This document shows positions 46,480 through 58,628 of a DNA stretch of 64,000 bases, in pieces. Origin of the DNA: Raphanus sativus (taxonomy: Eukaryota; Streptophyta; Magnoliopsida; Brassicales; Brassicaceae); the NCBI RefSeq assembly GCF_000801105.2, contig NC_079512.1, positions 34,427,848-34,491,847 of the forward strand, written 5' to 3'. The notes below the pieces were generated by a model. It made no database searches and had not been told where the DNA came from. It saw nothing but the letters and a program-made list of their open reading frames with translations. The translations under genes and the position numbers were made by a program. Position 1 is the stretch's first letter. Every line of letters starts with the position of its first letter.

Positions 46480-48614
46480 ATGGAGAAAGATAAGAATCAG
46501 AACTCTCCACGAATTAGAAAGCTAAGGGACAACAATAGTTATCCTCCCAACACACCAACCTCTCGGATGAACAACAATAACCAAAGAGATAACCACTATC
46601 ACAACTTCCCAAACTCTCCTAGGGATTACAACCAAACTCCCAGCTCTCCTACAGCTCGCCTTCGTTGGAGAAACCGATCTAATGAGGTTATATCAATTAT
46701 ACATTATTGTCATAACGCTTGCTCTTATCGGTTTACAATGTCCTAAAGATTCTTGAAATTGTCTTTTTAGATTCCAGCTGAGGTGAAAAGAGGCAATGCA
46801 AGCAACGTAAGGAACCTCTTACTCGGTGATAAGAACAAGTACAGATCGATGTGGATAAGGACGTGCTCGTCTCTCTGGATGCTCGGAGGAGTTGTGTTCA
46901 TAATCTACATGGGTCATCTCTACATTTGGGCTATGGTTGTTGGTATACAGATATTCATGGCTAAAGAGCTCTTCTTTCTTCTCAGAAGAGCTCACGAAGA
47001 CCGTCGCTTGCCTGGTTTCAGGCTCTTGAACTGGCACTTCTTCTTCACCGCTATGTTGTTTGTCTATGGACGCATACTTCAGCAGCAGCTAGTCAACACT
47101 GTTTCTTCGGATAGATTTATCTACAAGCTTGTTAGTGGTTTGATCAAGTACCAGATGGTTATCTGCTACTTCTTGTACATTGCAGGTTTGTATGTCTTTC
47201 TTCACCAATGTTATCATCTTTAATAGCCACTTATGAGTTTAAAAACTGCATTCAGGTTTCATGTGGTTTATACTTACGTTGAAGAAGAAGATGTATAAGT
47301 ATCAATTTGGGCAGTACGCTTGGACGCATATGATCCTCATCGTTGTGTTTACTCAATCTTCTTTCGTTGTGGCCAATATTTTCGAAGGGATCTTCTGGTA
47401 CACATGAGTTTATTTATATTTTTTATCAACTTAAAATATAACAGGAACTTGTTTATAACAATATGTATGCAGGTTTCTTCTTCCAGCTGCGCTTATTGCT
47501 ATGAACGATGTAGCAGCTTACTTCTTTGGTTTCTATTTCGGTAAGACTCCATTGATAAAGTTGTCTCCGAAGAAGACATGGGAAGGTTTCATTGGAGCAT
47601 CGGTGGCAACTACAATCTCTGCGTTTCTTGTAAGTAACCATCTTTTGATTCATTCATAACACTTTCTTTCGGGCTCAAGACTGATAGATTATTATATGCT
47701 TCTTTTAACAGTTTGCAAACGTCTTAGGCCAGTTCCAATGGCTTACATGTCCAAGGAAGGTAACAAGAGAATGGAATGTCCATCATTATGCCTCATTGTA
47801 GTGTTTACTTGATTCGTTATGATGCATCTTTTTGTAGGATTTGTCGACTGGTTGGCTTCATTGTGATCCAGGCCCTCTGTTCAGGGCAGAGTATTTCCCA
47901 CTGCCCTCTTGGATTGCTTCATTTGTAAGAAACCTAGTTATCTTCTCTTTTGAACCAGCTAGTGATTGGTGCCTTATACAAAGTGTTGGATTTGAAAACT
48001 TTGCTTTAACAGTCTCCATGGAAAGAGATATCGATTCTACCCGTGCAGTGGCACGCTTTCTCTCTCGGTCTATTTGCATCTGTTATAGCTCCTTTTGGTG
48101 GTTTCTTTGCAAGCGGTTTCAAAAGAGCTTTCAAGATCAAGGTTAGACATTTTCAACAACATTAAAGGTTTTGTATCTACAGATCCAAGAACGAATCCTT
48201 ACTTGGTTTTTTCGGTTTGACAGGACTTTGGAGACAGCATACCAGGACATGGAGGGTTTACTGACAGAATGGATTGCCAAGTAAGAGCAACTAACTTATA
48301 CAGAAGGGTTGTGCAATACGGTATTTTCATTGTTATAACCGAATCTTATTGAATAAATTCAGATGGTTATGGCGGTTTTCGCATACATCTACATACAATC
48401 TTTCATTGTTCATCAAGACTACAGTGTCGAGATGATCTTAGACCAGGTAAGAATCATCATCAGCACTAAGTCAATTATCATTGTGAAGACATTCTATATC
48501 TTTGATTGTATTACACACCTGTAGATATCGAGGAGCCTGGGGCATGAGGAACAGAAAATGCTTTATGCAAAGCTCGGAGACATTCTCCGACACAAATTGC
48601 AAGGCGGGTTTTAA
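46480..48614 (+). CDS. CDS3: CDP-diacylglycerol synthase (phosphatidate cytidylyltransferase)
   Basis: Predicted 471 residues from ten exons: 46480-46686, 46771-47185, 47256-47397, 47473-47629, 47712-47759, 47838-47924, 48013-48141, 48224-48280, 48363-48446, 48525-48614. A hydrophilic Asn/Pro/Ser-rich N-terminus (~70 residues) precedes about eight membrane segments. The cytidylyltransferase signature [17 protein letters not shown] ends in the conserved DR...[13 protein letters not shown] is another family hallmark. The enzyme makes CDP-diacylglycerol from phosphatidate and CTP, the precursor of phosphatidylinositol and phosphatidylglycerol. Without a plastid targeting peptide and with close similarity to CDS1-3, an ER location is expected. 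Position fits At4g26770. Confidence 0.94.
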
Positions 48615-48926
48615 GAAGAAGAGTGTAGGTTTCGTCACTCTGTTTTCAGTTTCTGTTCTTTTGGTTAATTTCTGATTGTATTAGACCCATGTATAAACCT
48701 TTTATTTGTATCTGATTAATTTATCAAAAGAGACGTGGTAGAGTGTTTGTGTGTAGAAGTACTGCAACAGATACAAAAGCAAGCTGCCATGTCCAGCAAC
48801 TTATGGGAAGATCATGTTCATCCAATGAATAACCAAACGACAAGAGAAAAACTATGACTTCTGTTAACTGAGTAGCTCGAAACAAAGAACAGTAGCAAAA
48901 ACTTATGAAAACCAGCTGACTCCTTG

Positions 48927-50406
48927 TTAAGCATCAGACTCTTTCTTGTTTTCTTCAGCCTCTCCTCCTTGAGTAACACCAACCTCAGCCGGTCTTATAA
49001 CTCGATCAAACAACGTGTAACCAGACTGTAGATATCGACACCCATCGTTAACAGTTGGTGTGAAGACTATAGAATATGGAATCAGAAAAAAAGAAGCAAG
49101 TTTCAAATATTTACCTTCAGGACATGAGCAACTGTGCCTTCTGGCTTAGAAGCATCTGGGACTTGAAACACTGCGTTATGTCTGTTTGGATCAAACGGCT
49201 CGTTGATAGGATCGTACTTCTCCATACCAAATTTCTTAAACACCTGCAGCAGCAACACACAGGTTTGATCAGTCTCATCCACACTGCTTACTTTTAAGTC
49301 TTATAAAAAGATTGCTCGACAAAGAAAATACCTCAGCAAGCTGTTTCTCAGTCATCTCCACACCTTCTAAAAGGGTCTTTAAGAGCGGAGTAGCTCCAGC
49401 TGAATCTTCAGTAGTGTCAAGCTTTGAGAAGCTTTCCTTGACAACCGAAGAAGCTCTTCCAAGATTATCCGCCACATCCAAAAGGCTCTTTGCAAAATTC
49501 TGCAGATATACATTTTATGCATATACGTTCTCAGCCAACTATATCATAACGAAAGCTATACACAAATCTCTTGTAGACTAACCTGTATGGCATACTTCTT
49601 GGTGTTTTCAGCATCACGTCTTGTTCTGTCCATAACATTCTCCATCTCTGCGTAAGTGCGAAGAACTTTATCTTTCATTTGCTTAATCTCTTCCTCCTTT
49701 TCAGAAAGCAGCTCTGCCTTCTCAGCAACGAGCTTCCTCAAATCATCCACGGACAACTCCTCATCATCATCATCATCACTCCCGGAATCTGAATCAGGAA
49801 CTGCAGCTCGTTTAGCACTTTTCCTCCTTCTCGAAACATTGGAGGGTTCTGAGTCAGGACCTGAATCGTTTGCCTCAGCTGTAGCTTTCTCTCCAGATGT
49901 CTTCGAGGCTTCAGCGTTGCTCTCCTTTTCATTTGATTCAGGCGTGGTGGAGGAAGAAGAAAAAGAGAACCTTTGGAGTGGAAACGAACCAAGAGGCAGC
50001 ACCTGAGCTGCAGCAATCTGGGATGCAAAATGGATAAAATCAATCTCAGTACACACAAAGCCAAAAACCCCATAGACTCATAGAGAGAATCAATAGCAAG
50101 AGTGAGTGACAGCATCAACAAACAGAGATCAACGAAAGCAGCATCCTTTCTAAGAGCCTAGCGATTAAAACACTCAACTGAGATTCAATCCTTAAACCCT
50201 AACAAAACCCTGAACTTAAAATCCGCTACAGATTATGATTAAAATTTGAGTCAAAATCAAACCTTTTGTGAAAATTCGTTAACGATGGAGTGATACCGGC
50301 TCGAGAATATAGGAGTCCGGTTCCTCGCCGGAAGAGCGGCGGCGGAGAGAGAGGAGCGTAAGCCCGCGCTGCGGGAAACTCGCGAGAGAATTCTCGGAAC
50401 AAACAT
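48927..50406 (-). CDS. MGE2: Mitochondrial GrpE-type nucleotide exchange factor
   Basis: Predicted 324 residues from five exons, right to left: 50263-50406, 49583-50017, 49332-49499, 49115-49243, 48927-49025. The Arg/Ser-rich N-terminus (MFVPRILSRVSRSAGLRSS) is a mitochondrial presequence. A Ser/Glu/Asp-rich stretch follows, then a coiled coil (KAELLSEKEEEIKQMKDK) and the GrpE head with YDPINEPFDPNRHNAVFQV and the ending LFDRVIRPAEVGV. GrpE releases ADP from mitochondrial Hsp70 and so drives protein import and folding. Position fits At4g26780 (MGE2/AR192), linked in A. thaliana to heat tolerance; the regulation is not visible here. Confidence 0.94.
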
Positions 50407-51051
50407 CAGGGAATGTCACAGAATAAAAACAAGGCAGAGATCGAGACGTAAGATAATCGAATCGTGTTTGGAGGAAGATGGTCAGGTTCCAGAGGCAGAG
50501 GAGGCACACACACACAGACGTGGTTTAGTGTAGAGAAGAGAAGAGAGTGCTTGTTTTACGTAAATGCCCCCAACGATGCACGACGGTTTGCTGAGCCTGT
50601 GAGGGTGTTATTGTCAATATAGCAACTAGGAGATTCGAGAACCCTCTTCTCGAATCAGAGGCGTCGTCTTATTATTTTTTTGGACAGACAGACAAAGACC
50701 AACTATTTGGGCCAAACATCATAAGTTTTGTACGATGTAACTTAAATTATACAAGTTTACAACCGTTTCGTGTACAGATCATTAGCTACCTGTAAAGCTG
50801 TCTCGGCAAGTGGAGGAAAAAAAGTATTATTCCACACACAGGCTTCTTCTCTCTCATCTTAACTTCTCTGGATGCTTATGGATACTTTGTGGAACAAGTT
50901 TTCGCGTTATTGTCAGGTTAAGCAAGTTTTGGTCACATTTTGCTTGAAGAATATGGTTTCTAGTTTTCACTGATGTTTTGTAGTTCGTACTATAATGATG
51001 TTTTTTCTGAAGAATGATTTGTAGTTTTTACGTGATGGCTTTGGGTATATA
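50407..51051. other. MGE2 promoter and flanking intergenic DNA
   Basis: No gene is supported. It includes the MGE2 leader and, near 50995-51040, one copy of a short repeat that also occurs near 52303-52345. Confidence 0.5.
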
Positions 51052-52056
51052 TCTAAACTATTAAAAGTGAAGTACAATTAGTAATTAACCTTAATTTTTC
51101 CCTAATAATTACAATAGGTTGCCACTGCCCTAAATTAACCTAAATTGTGTCATTAAATCTTAATTAAAAAAAAAAAAATCTTAACCGAAGAAATCAAATC
51201 TCGTGATGGCCTTCAATATCTATAAAGCCCATTTCTCATATGATGATTAACAATAATTAATTGGGAAATGTTAGATCATATCTTATATTTACTTATATAA
51301 TAATCGTACTGCCATGAGATTGTTGGTTCTATATATCTCCTACCTACACAAAAATTTGTAAGTAAATAGAAAAACTAAGCCGCGAAAATCATGCACATGT
51401 GTAAACTATATTTACGTGACAGATAAGCTACCACAACCAAATATGTAAATATTGTAAATAACTTATGGTATTTTCAACATATATTGATATAAATCATGAT
51501 TATTTAAACAAATATTCTGGTTATTATGATTATTTAGCAGCAAACTCTTAAAAAGCGATGATTATTATCCTGATTATCAATATTAAAACTAACGATCTAG
51601 CTCAAGTTATAATTGTCATTTAATTTTTTGTTTGATGGTGGGGTTGGCATTGGGTCTGTTTGGGTTTTGTATTTTCGGGCTTTGGTTCGGGTTCAGATAA
51701 TTTATTTTAAATTATTTTTAAAATTTGAAGTATCATATATATTCTGGATGTTTTTATATACATTAAATCAAAAATAATTAATATATATAAGTATATAATT
51801 TTTTTTCGGATACATTTTGATATTCAAAATACTTTGGTTCGAATTGGTTATGGTTTCAGTTGTTTAAATATCAAAATTTTAAATAATTTAGATATTTAAT
51901 CAATTTTGGTTCGGGTTTGGTATTACTCTTTCGGATTGTGATCGGTTTGGTTCTTCAGATTTAAATTTTTTATTCAACTTTGATATTAACATGAAAAATA
52001 AATAGTAATATTTTTTTGAAATACACACCCGCACGGGCGTGCGGGTCAAAATCTAG
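51052..52056 (+). mobile_element. Non-autonomous Helitron (about 1.0 kb)
   Basis: Starts TCTAAACTATTAAAAG after an A. Ends with the hairpin CCCGCACGGGCGTGCGGG (about 52028-52045), then TCAAAATCTAG, followed by T. Interior AT-rich with 'ttcggttcgggt' segments and no coding frame. Confidence 0.85.
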
Positions 52057-53476
52057 TTGCAGCTTAAAGTCGTGACACTCCCATAAAATGTGTATGTTCT
52101 GGAAGCTGGCTCCTGTTGTCTTTCGCATACATGGTAGCACAAGCGATATAGCTTTCTCCTTATGATGCTCTCTTGCTGAATGTCATTGTTAAATTAAATG
52201 AGTAGTTTGATCCTTTGGTACTACAAACATTAGACTAGAGCATCACGATTGTGTTGTTTTTTCTTCTTCTGAATAGTACACTCTTACTTTCAAGTGTTTA
52301 GTAATGATGTTTTCTGAAGAATGATTGGTAGTTTTTCCTGATGATGATGATTCATTACTTCGCAAAGATGATCAGCATGTCTAATATATAATTTCAATTT
52401 AATTTTTTTAAACGGTTGAAAATGTCATTGCCTAATAACATTAAACCATATAAAATAGAATCACAATTTTTGTTGCAGTAGTGTTAATCAAAATTGCTAA
52501 ATTAATTAGAGTAGTTGAGTAGGTCCCGACTTCTTTGAATGGGACTAAGTGGAAATTAATGTTCAGCTACTTATAGGTATTATAACTCAACTGCTAAATA
52601 ACCTGTTAATGGCTAAACACTAAAGATATTGCCATAAGCTCCTAATTGTATTTTTCATTCAATATTGTTTCTAATTAGAGAAATATTGGTACAAAAATCT
52701 CAGAAATTGTGTTAGAAAACACCTATCAGCCGGTTACAAATCAAAACCTAATCACATCTACCTTCAAGGAAAAATACAAAAAGAAGAGGTTATAAAAAAT
52801 CAATAAAAAATGAACTTTTGTTGAACAAAAAAAACAAAGTAACTTTAACGTTCATGTCACATTTGACGCATGAGATACACTTTCTTCCGTTACTTGTTAT
52901 GGTCGCTGCACCAACCAAACCATATGGGTGAACCAAAAAGCCCCAAAACGTGCAACACATAGATTACAAAAGCATCCGAGCTTTAAAAATAACCCAAAAT
53001 TGAATACCTTAAGCTTTCTTTGTCATGTGGTGTACAACTCCGTGCGTGAAACCGGTAAGAGGAAGAGGCGTTACTATACACTTGAAGCTTACCAAGACTA
53101 CGAATCCTTCTACTTCAAGTTATTCTTACATGTCTCTCTTTTAAGTAGATATATAATACAGTACTGTCTTTGGTGCATACTATTAATGATTCTTATCGGT
53201 TTCGGCTCATTACTCACCTCAACTAACTCCAGACCTATCTCTGTGGCCAAAATTAAACATAGGCAAACACGAAATAAGGAGTACCTAACAACCAAATAAG
53301 CATTATCTAACAAAGGGACCAAGCTATTCAGTACAAAAGGAAGGGAAAGCTTGTCAGGTTCGGTATCAAGTGCCTCTCCTTCCTCCAATAGTATCCTTGC
53401 TCTGGTTTTCTTCACAATCACATGTGAGAGTCTTCTTTACAGAAGCAAGAAATTGAAAACTTCTCGTAAAAAAAGC
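52057..53476. other. Intergenic, no supported gene
   Basis: It contains a second copy of a ~43-bp repeat (near 52303-52345) and AT-rich spacer. Open frames at 52928-53299 (plus) and 53110-53421 (minus) overlap each other and match no family I recognise. The last ~100 bp are the GDSL gene leader. Confidence 0.45.
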
Positions 53477-54957
53477 ATGCTGCAAAACAGAATTCTTGCG
53501 TTCTTGTTGCTTGCGTTTACTCAGCTCTTGGTGGAGATACCTGGAACTGGTGCGAAAGTTCCAGCACTTATTGTATTTGGGGACTCAACTGTGGACTCAG
53601 GGAACAACAACCAGATCTCTACGGTTCTAAAGAGTAACTTCCAGCCGTATGGCCGGGACTTTTTTGACGGCAAAGCAACTGGGAGATTCTCAAATGGTCG
53701 GATAGCTCCAGATTTCATCTCTGAAGGCTTAGGACTCAAGAACGCAGTTCCTGCTTACCTAGATCCATCATATGACATCAAAGACTTTGCCACTGGTGTC
53801 TGTTTTGCTTCAGCTGGAACCGGCTTAGACAATGCAACCTCTGATGTGTTAGTAAGTCAACCACAACTCCATATCTTCAGATTCATACATACTCCCACTG
53901 TAAATATTAAATTCTGTTTTATTATAAATGGATTTATATTTTCACTGCATATGTTTGATAGTTTTATTTTATTTTTATCCCTATTTTAAGTTTATTAATT
54001 AAGAAAATCAAATAAGATAATGTATTAGTTAGGAATATAATAGAAAATTTAGTAGTTTTTTCTTTTTTTTTTAATTATATGTGAATACGATTTATAAAAT
54101 GAAACGGATACGATTTATAAAATGAAAGGCAGGAAGGGGTATATTTTAATATAAAGCTACTGTAACATATAACTGACATGGTTTTTTGAAATGTTGAAGT
54201 CTGTGATGCCGCTATGGAAGGAAGTGGAGTACTACAAAGAGTACCAGACCAAGCTGAGAAGCTACTTGGGAGAAGAGAAAGCTAATGAAGTTATCAGGGA
54301 ATCACTTTACCTGATTAGTATAGGAACCAACGATTTTCTTGAGAATTACTATCTTCTTCCTCGCAAGTTACGCAAGTACTCTGTTGATGAGTACCAAAAC
54401 TTCCTGATAGGACTCGCTGGAGAGTTCTTGACCGAAATTTACAGACTTGGAGCTCGTAAGATGTCCTTTTCTGGACTCTCTCCTTTTGGATGCTTGCCAC
54501 TTGAAAGAACAACACAGATCTTTTACGGAAGCAAATGTATTGAAGAATACAACGTTGCTGCTAGAGACTTCAACACCAAGATGGCGGATAAAGTCTTTAA
54601 GTTTAACAAAGAGCTGAGCGGACTACAGCTCGTGTTTTCAAACCCATATGACTTGGTTTCAGACATCATACACCGTCCTGAAGCATTCGGTTAGTAAAAA
54701 GTAAATTTAACATAGCATTGACATTAAGAAATTCAGCTGTTAATGTTTCTGATTGTCTCACAGGTTTTAATAATGTAAGGAGTGCATGTTGTGGAACGGG
54801 ATACTATGAGATGAGCTACTTATGTGATAAAATGAACCCTTTCACATGTACTGATGCGAGCACATATGTGTTTTGGGACTCGTTTCATCCAACAGAGAAG
54901 ACGAACAGAATCGTAGCAAGCCATGTTCTGAAGTATGACTTAGCTCGGTTTCAGTGA
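53477..54957 (+). CDS. GDSL-type esterase/lipase, secreted
   Basis: Predicted 352 residues from three exons: 53477-53851, 54200-54689, 54764-54957. The signal peptide is MLQNRILAFLLLAFTQLL. The SGNH-hydrolase blocks are complete: block I FGDSTVDSGNN with nucleophile Ser37, block III GTND with Asn169, and block V WDSFHPTE with catalytic Asp327 and His330. These plant enzymes are secreted or vacuolar esterases with broad, mostly undefined substrates such as wall or cutin acyl esters. Intron 1 contains a short direct repeat of atacgatttataaaatgaaa (about 54086-54126). A decayed relative lies 3 kb downstream beyond the PPR gene. Position fits At4g26790. Confidence 0.93.
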
Positions 54958-55431
54958 TAAATAAGAAAGGAAAAATATTTTTTACCTACTACATTCTTTC
55001 TCCTGCATGATTTCTGTAACCAATGTCTCAGTCAACTTTCTTGATATTTCATTAAGCTTCTACTTTCTAGAGTATTGTAAAAGAACTATTTTAATTTCTG
55101 TTCATGTAATTAGCTAAACATGGTACTGTAGTCTTATCAAAGATGGATCAGATCTTAGTGTGAAGAAATAATGCAGAAATGGACTTGAATCCTGAAGCCA
55201 GAAACCAAAAACGCTGACAGACGTGCCTCTCAATGTATTGTACAATATGAATAACATATCGTGAGGATTCTCCATCAAAATTAAAAGACTTAACATTAAT
55301 ACACAAAGAATTTGAGCTAATTAATTTATTATCAATCGATTTAGAATTAGAAATCCAATCTTTTTTAATATGATATCTTTGGAGCAGAATAGTTTTCTTT
55401 TGTTGTCATAAGGTGGAATTTGGTTAAATAT

Positions 55432-55951
55432 ACAATAGAACGTCTATAAATTAATAATAATACTTGAATTTTTAAATTTTATGAATTTATAAAGATATTA
55501 ATTTATAAAAAATTTTTTTTGATTTTTTCTATTTTTAATATTTTATATAAAATAAAAATATATTTGATTTTACTGTATATATTTCATATTTTTTTATTAT
55601 ATTAGTTGGTTTATATTAATATTTCATATAACATATACGTGGTTTCGATATAATTTTATTAAATATCATCAAAATATTTTGAAATATTAAGAAAAATAGA
55701 AATATTTTTATTGTGAATATAAAATCAACAATATAATGTTTAATTTGAACTTATATATATATGAAATATATATAGATATATTATTAATTTATAATTTTAT
55801 GAGACAATATATTTATATAGGAATTTTTTAAAAAATATTATTTTATTATTTTATAGATTTGTTTTATATTTTGAACCAATTTAATTCGGGACCGATGAAA
55901 TTTATCATAGAGATTATTAATTTGTTGAATATTAATTTATAGAGGCTCTGT
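55432..55951. mobile_element. AT-rich non-autonomous DNA transposon (about 520 bp)
   Basis: The left end ACAATAGAACGTCTATAAAT and the reverse complement of the right end (ACAGAGCCTCTATAAATTAA) are imperfect inverted repeats sharing CTATAAATTAATA. This end type is common in crucifer genomes. The interior is almost pure AT with no frame. The superfamily is uncertain and no clear target duplication was seen. Confidence 0.6.
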
Positions 55952-56271
55952 AAATCATCAATAAACCATCATTTCGAGAGCTCACAATAAAAATTTGAAG
56001 AAACAATGTATATAAAGTAGAAATGTAATCTCCAAGTCAAAAAAAAAGTCAGTTTCTGTGGTAAATAAGAAGTGACATACCATAAACAAAATATAGAATT
56101 CGTTTAAACCGGTTCGGTTTAATAAAACCCGTTTAAAGCGACTGCTTGTTCGGGTCCAATGTAAACCAAAACCCTAAAACCTCGATTGTCCGTTAAACCG
56201 GTTATTTCTCTCTTGCGCCTTCTTCTCCTCTGTCTCAAATTCTCAGTTCACTTAACCAAATGTATCCTCCT

Positions 56272-56293
56272 AGGGTTTAGGGTTTAGGGTTTA
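56272..56293 (+). promoter_or_regulatory. Telomere-like repeat (telo-box) before the PPR gene
   Basis: Three units of AGGGTTT about 65-80 bp upstream of the PPR start codon. Telo-boxes (AAACCCTA) are known in promoters and leaders of plant genes for translation and cell proliferation. Confidence 0.75.
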
Positions 56294-56354
56294 TGGTCGA
56301 GCAACTCATTTTGGGAGCGAAACCCCCAAATCAAGCTGAAGGCAAGTCGATTGG

Positions 56355-57860
56355 ATGCGGTGGCCGATCCCGACTGCGATCTCCTCGACGGCTAAGGCGT
56401 TTCTTCACCGACAGTTCTTCCTGAAGAACGGTATCCCTCCTTCGATTCGACTCTGCAAGCTCCGAGCTTTCTGTAGTTCTGTTGACTATCGAGAGATACT
56501 GAGAAGTGGGCTTGACGGTATCGAGCACGATGAAGCTGTGTACTTGTTCAAATACATGGCTGAGTCTCGTCCCCTCCCTCACATCATCGAGTTCAACAAA
56601 GTGCTGACTGCTATCGCCAAGATGCATAGCTACGATACTGTGATCAGGCTCTGGAGTATTGTGGAGAAGGAAGAGGATATAGAGATATCGCCTGATATCT
56701 ACACCTGCAACATCTTAGTGAAGTGTTTCTGCTCTTGTTATCAGCCTTGTCTTGCTTTGTCTTTTCTTGGGAAGATGATGAAGCTTGGTGTTGAGCCGGA
56801 CGTGGTTACGGATAGCTTGTTGGTTAGTGGGTTTTGTAGGATCAATAGAAATTACGAGGCTTTGTATGTGGTTGAGCAGATGAAGAAGATGGGCGTTGCC
56901 CCTAATGTTGTAGTCTACACTGTTCTTATTGATGGTCTCTGTAGGAGCGGGTTTTTGAATGAAGCGGTTAAGCGATTTGGTTGGATGGAGAAGGAAGGAG
57001 TTACTCCGAATGTGTTTACCTACACCTCTCTCATTAGTGGTCTTTGTAACGCCTGTAAGTTGAGTGAAGCCTCTCACCTACTTCGCGAGATGATCTCCAG
57101 GAATATCGATCCTAATGTAGTCACTTTCACTGTACTAATCGATGCGTATGTGAAAGCTGGGAAGTTTTCGAAATTTAAGGAGCTGTCCCAGGAGATGATT
57201 AAGATGTCTATAGATCCTAATGTTTTCACTTACACTTCAGTGATCAATGGGTTGTGCATGCACAATCATGTAGATATCGCCGTAGAAGCTTATAAAGACA
57301 TGCTAAGCAATGGGTGCGCCCCAAATGTGTTGACTTACTCTACTCTTGCAAATGGATTTTTCAAGTCGAACATGTTCAAGAAAGGGATTGAACTTTTCCA
57401 AGAGATGTCTGACAGAGGAGTTGCTGAAAACATAGTCTCTCGCAACACCCTTATCCAAGGGTGTTTTCAAGCTGGCAAAATCAGTGCTGCCGAACAACTC
57501 TTGGAAAAAATGCCTGCTCATGGTCTGTCTCCAAATATTAGGAGTTATAACATTGTGTTAGCTGGTCTGTTTTCTTATGGGAAGGTAAAGCTAGCAATGG
57601 GTAAATATGAAGATATGCAAAAGACTAGAAACGATCTTGACATTGTTACATATACCATCATGATCCATGGGATGTGCAAGGATGGTAAGGCGGATGAAGC
57701 ATATAAGTTGTTCTGTAGCCTCAGCAGCTACGGAGTGGAGCCTGATGATAAAGCATACACGGCAATGATCTCAGGGTTGAAGAAGAACGGCATGCTGGCT
57801 AGAGCGCATGCACTGACAAGGATTTACCAGAAATACAAGCGGAACAGAGGAAGTATATAG
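56355..57860 (+). CDS. P-class pentatricopeptide repeat protein
   Basis: Intronless 501-residue frame. The N-terminus (MRWPIPTAISSTAKAFLHRQFF) lacks acidic residues and looks like a mitochondrial presequence. From residue ~80 to the end there are about eleven tandem 35-residue PPR units, for example PDVVTDSLLVSGFCR, PNVVVYTVLIDGLCR, PNVFTYTSLISGLCN and PNVLTYSTLANGFFK. No E/DYW editing domain. High unit regularity and a restorer-like PNVVTFTVLIDAYVK style place it near the Rf-PPR-like group, but I cannot confirm that by eye. Organellar RNA binding is expected; target unknown. Position fits At4g26800. Confidence 0.92.
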   Translation: MRWPIPTAISSTAKAFLHRQFFLKNGIPPSIRLCKLRAFCSSVDYREILRSGLDGIEHDEAVYLFKYMAESRPLPHIIEFNKVLTAIAKMHSYDTVIRLWSIVEKEEDIEISPDIYTCNILVKCFCSCYQPCLALSFLGKMMKLGVEPDVVTDSLLVSGFCRINRNYEALYVVEQMKKMGVAPNVVVYTVLIDGLCRSGFLNEAVKRFGWMEKEGVTPNVFTYTSLISGLCNACKLSEASHLLREMISRNIDPNVVTFTVLIDAYVKAGKFSKFKELSQEMIKMSIDPNVFTYTSVINGLCMHNHVDIAVEAYKDMLSNGCAPNVLTYSTLANGFFKSNMFKKGIELFQEMSDRGVAENIVSRNTLIQGCFQAGKISAAEQLLEKMPAHGLSPNIRSYNIVLAGLFSYGKVKLAMGKYEDMQKTRNDLDIVTYTIMIHGMCKDGKADEAYKLFCSLSSYGVEPDDKAYTAMISGLKKNGMLARAHALTRIYQKYKRNRGSI

Positions 57861-57916
57861 GGGTTTTCTCATGAGACGCATTTACGGACTCCTAGCTCCT
57901 TAGGATACCTCTGTGC

Positions 57917-58310
57917 AAGCTCCTTTCAATGGTATGTCTGCTCCTGGAAAGAGCAACACATATCTGTTGCCGAAGCAAGTGTAGCCAGAGATTTGAAAAG
58001 GCAAGTTGAAGGATGAGCTGAACAGAATCCAGCTGGTGTTTTCAAATCCATACAACATTGGTCTTTGAAAACATAAAGAATCCTAACGCATTCGGTTAGT
58101 TGTGTTTTTATAAGTGTTTCAACTACTCTTGTATCAATAATTTTCTGATTGTGTTCTCAATCCTCTTGCAGGTTTCCAAACTGTAACGGGATACTATACT
58201 AGGAGATGGCCTACTTGGGAGATAGAATTGAAGCATCTCACATGTTTCAGATGCAAGCAAATATGTATTTTGGGACTCAACATATCAAGTCATACCACAA
58301 ACTAATTGCT
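57917..58310 (+). pseudogene. GDSL lipase pseudogene (C-terminal remnant)
   Basis: The DNA resembles the last part of the GDSL gene at 53477-54957. Matching pieces include 'ctggaaagagcaacacatat' (parent: cttgaaagaacaacacagat), 'gctggtgttttcaaatcca' (parent: gctcgtgttttcaaaccca), an 'aacgcattcg|gttagt' exon end, an intron (58095-58171) with preserved GT and TTGCAG, then 'aacgggatactata' and 'atatgtattttgggactca'. Stops, indels and loss of the Cys-rich and SFHP segments make it non-functional. The kept intron shows DNA-level duplication, not retroposition. Confidence 0.8.
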
Positions 58311-58628
58311 TTACATCAAACATTCTTTCTTCTACTAACTTTTTTTTCTGCGTTCTCACAATTTTGTAGCTTGTTGTACCAATGATCAGTCAGTCAGGTT
58401 GCTTGGTCTAATTATAACCATGCTTCCAGAATGTTGTAAAAGAACCATTTTCTTTTATCAATATATGTTTGTGTAAGTAGTTAAGATCGATATTTTGAAA
58501 CCGTTTACAAAAGAATACAGAAACGAAATTCGATCCAGAGAAACAGAAACTCTGAGATCACCACATTATAACAGAGATGAAAACAAACAAACGACTACCA
58601 AGCAAGATCACATTATTGCTCTTCAGCT

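Larger units (their letters stand above)
54958..56354. other. Intergenic with a MITE and PPR promoter
   Basis: Holds an AT-rich inverted-repeat element (55432-55951), then promoter DNA with 'aaaccggtt' motifs and a telomere-like repeat. No gene otherwise. Confidence 0.5.

Noticed and set aside
53110..53421. 103-residue frame on the minus strand, overlapping a 123-residue plus-strand frame
   Set aside because: Both overlap each other and the GDSL leader, and neither matches a known family; insufficient support.
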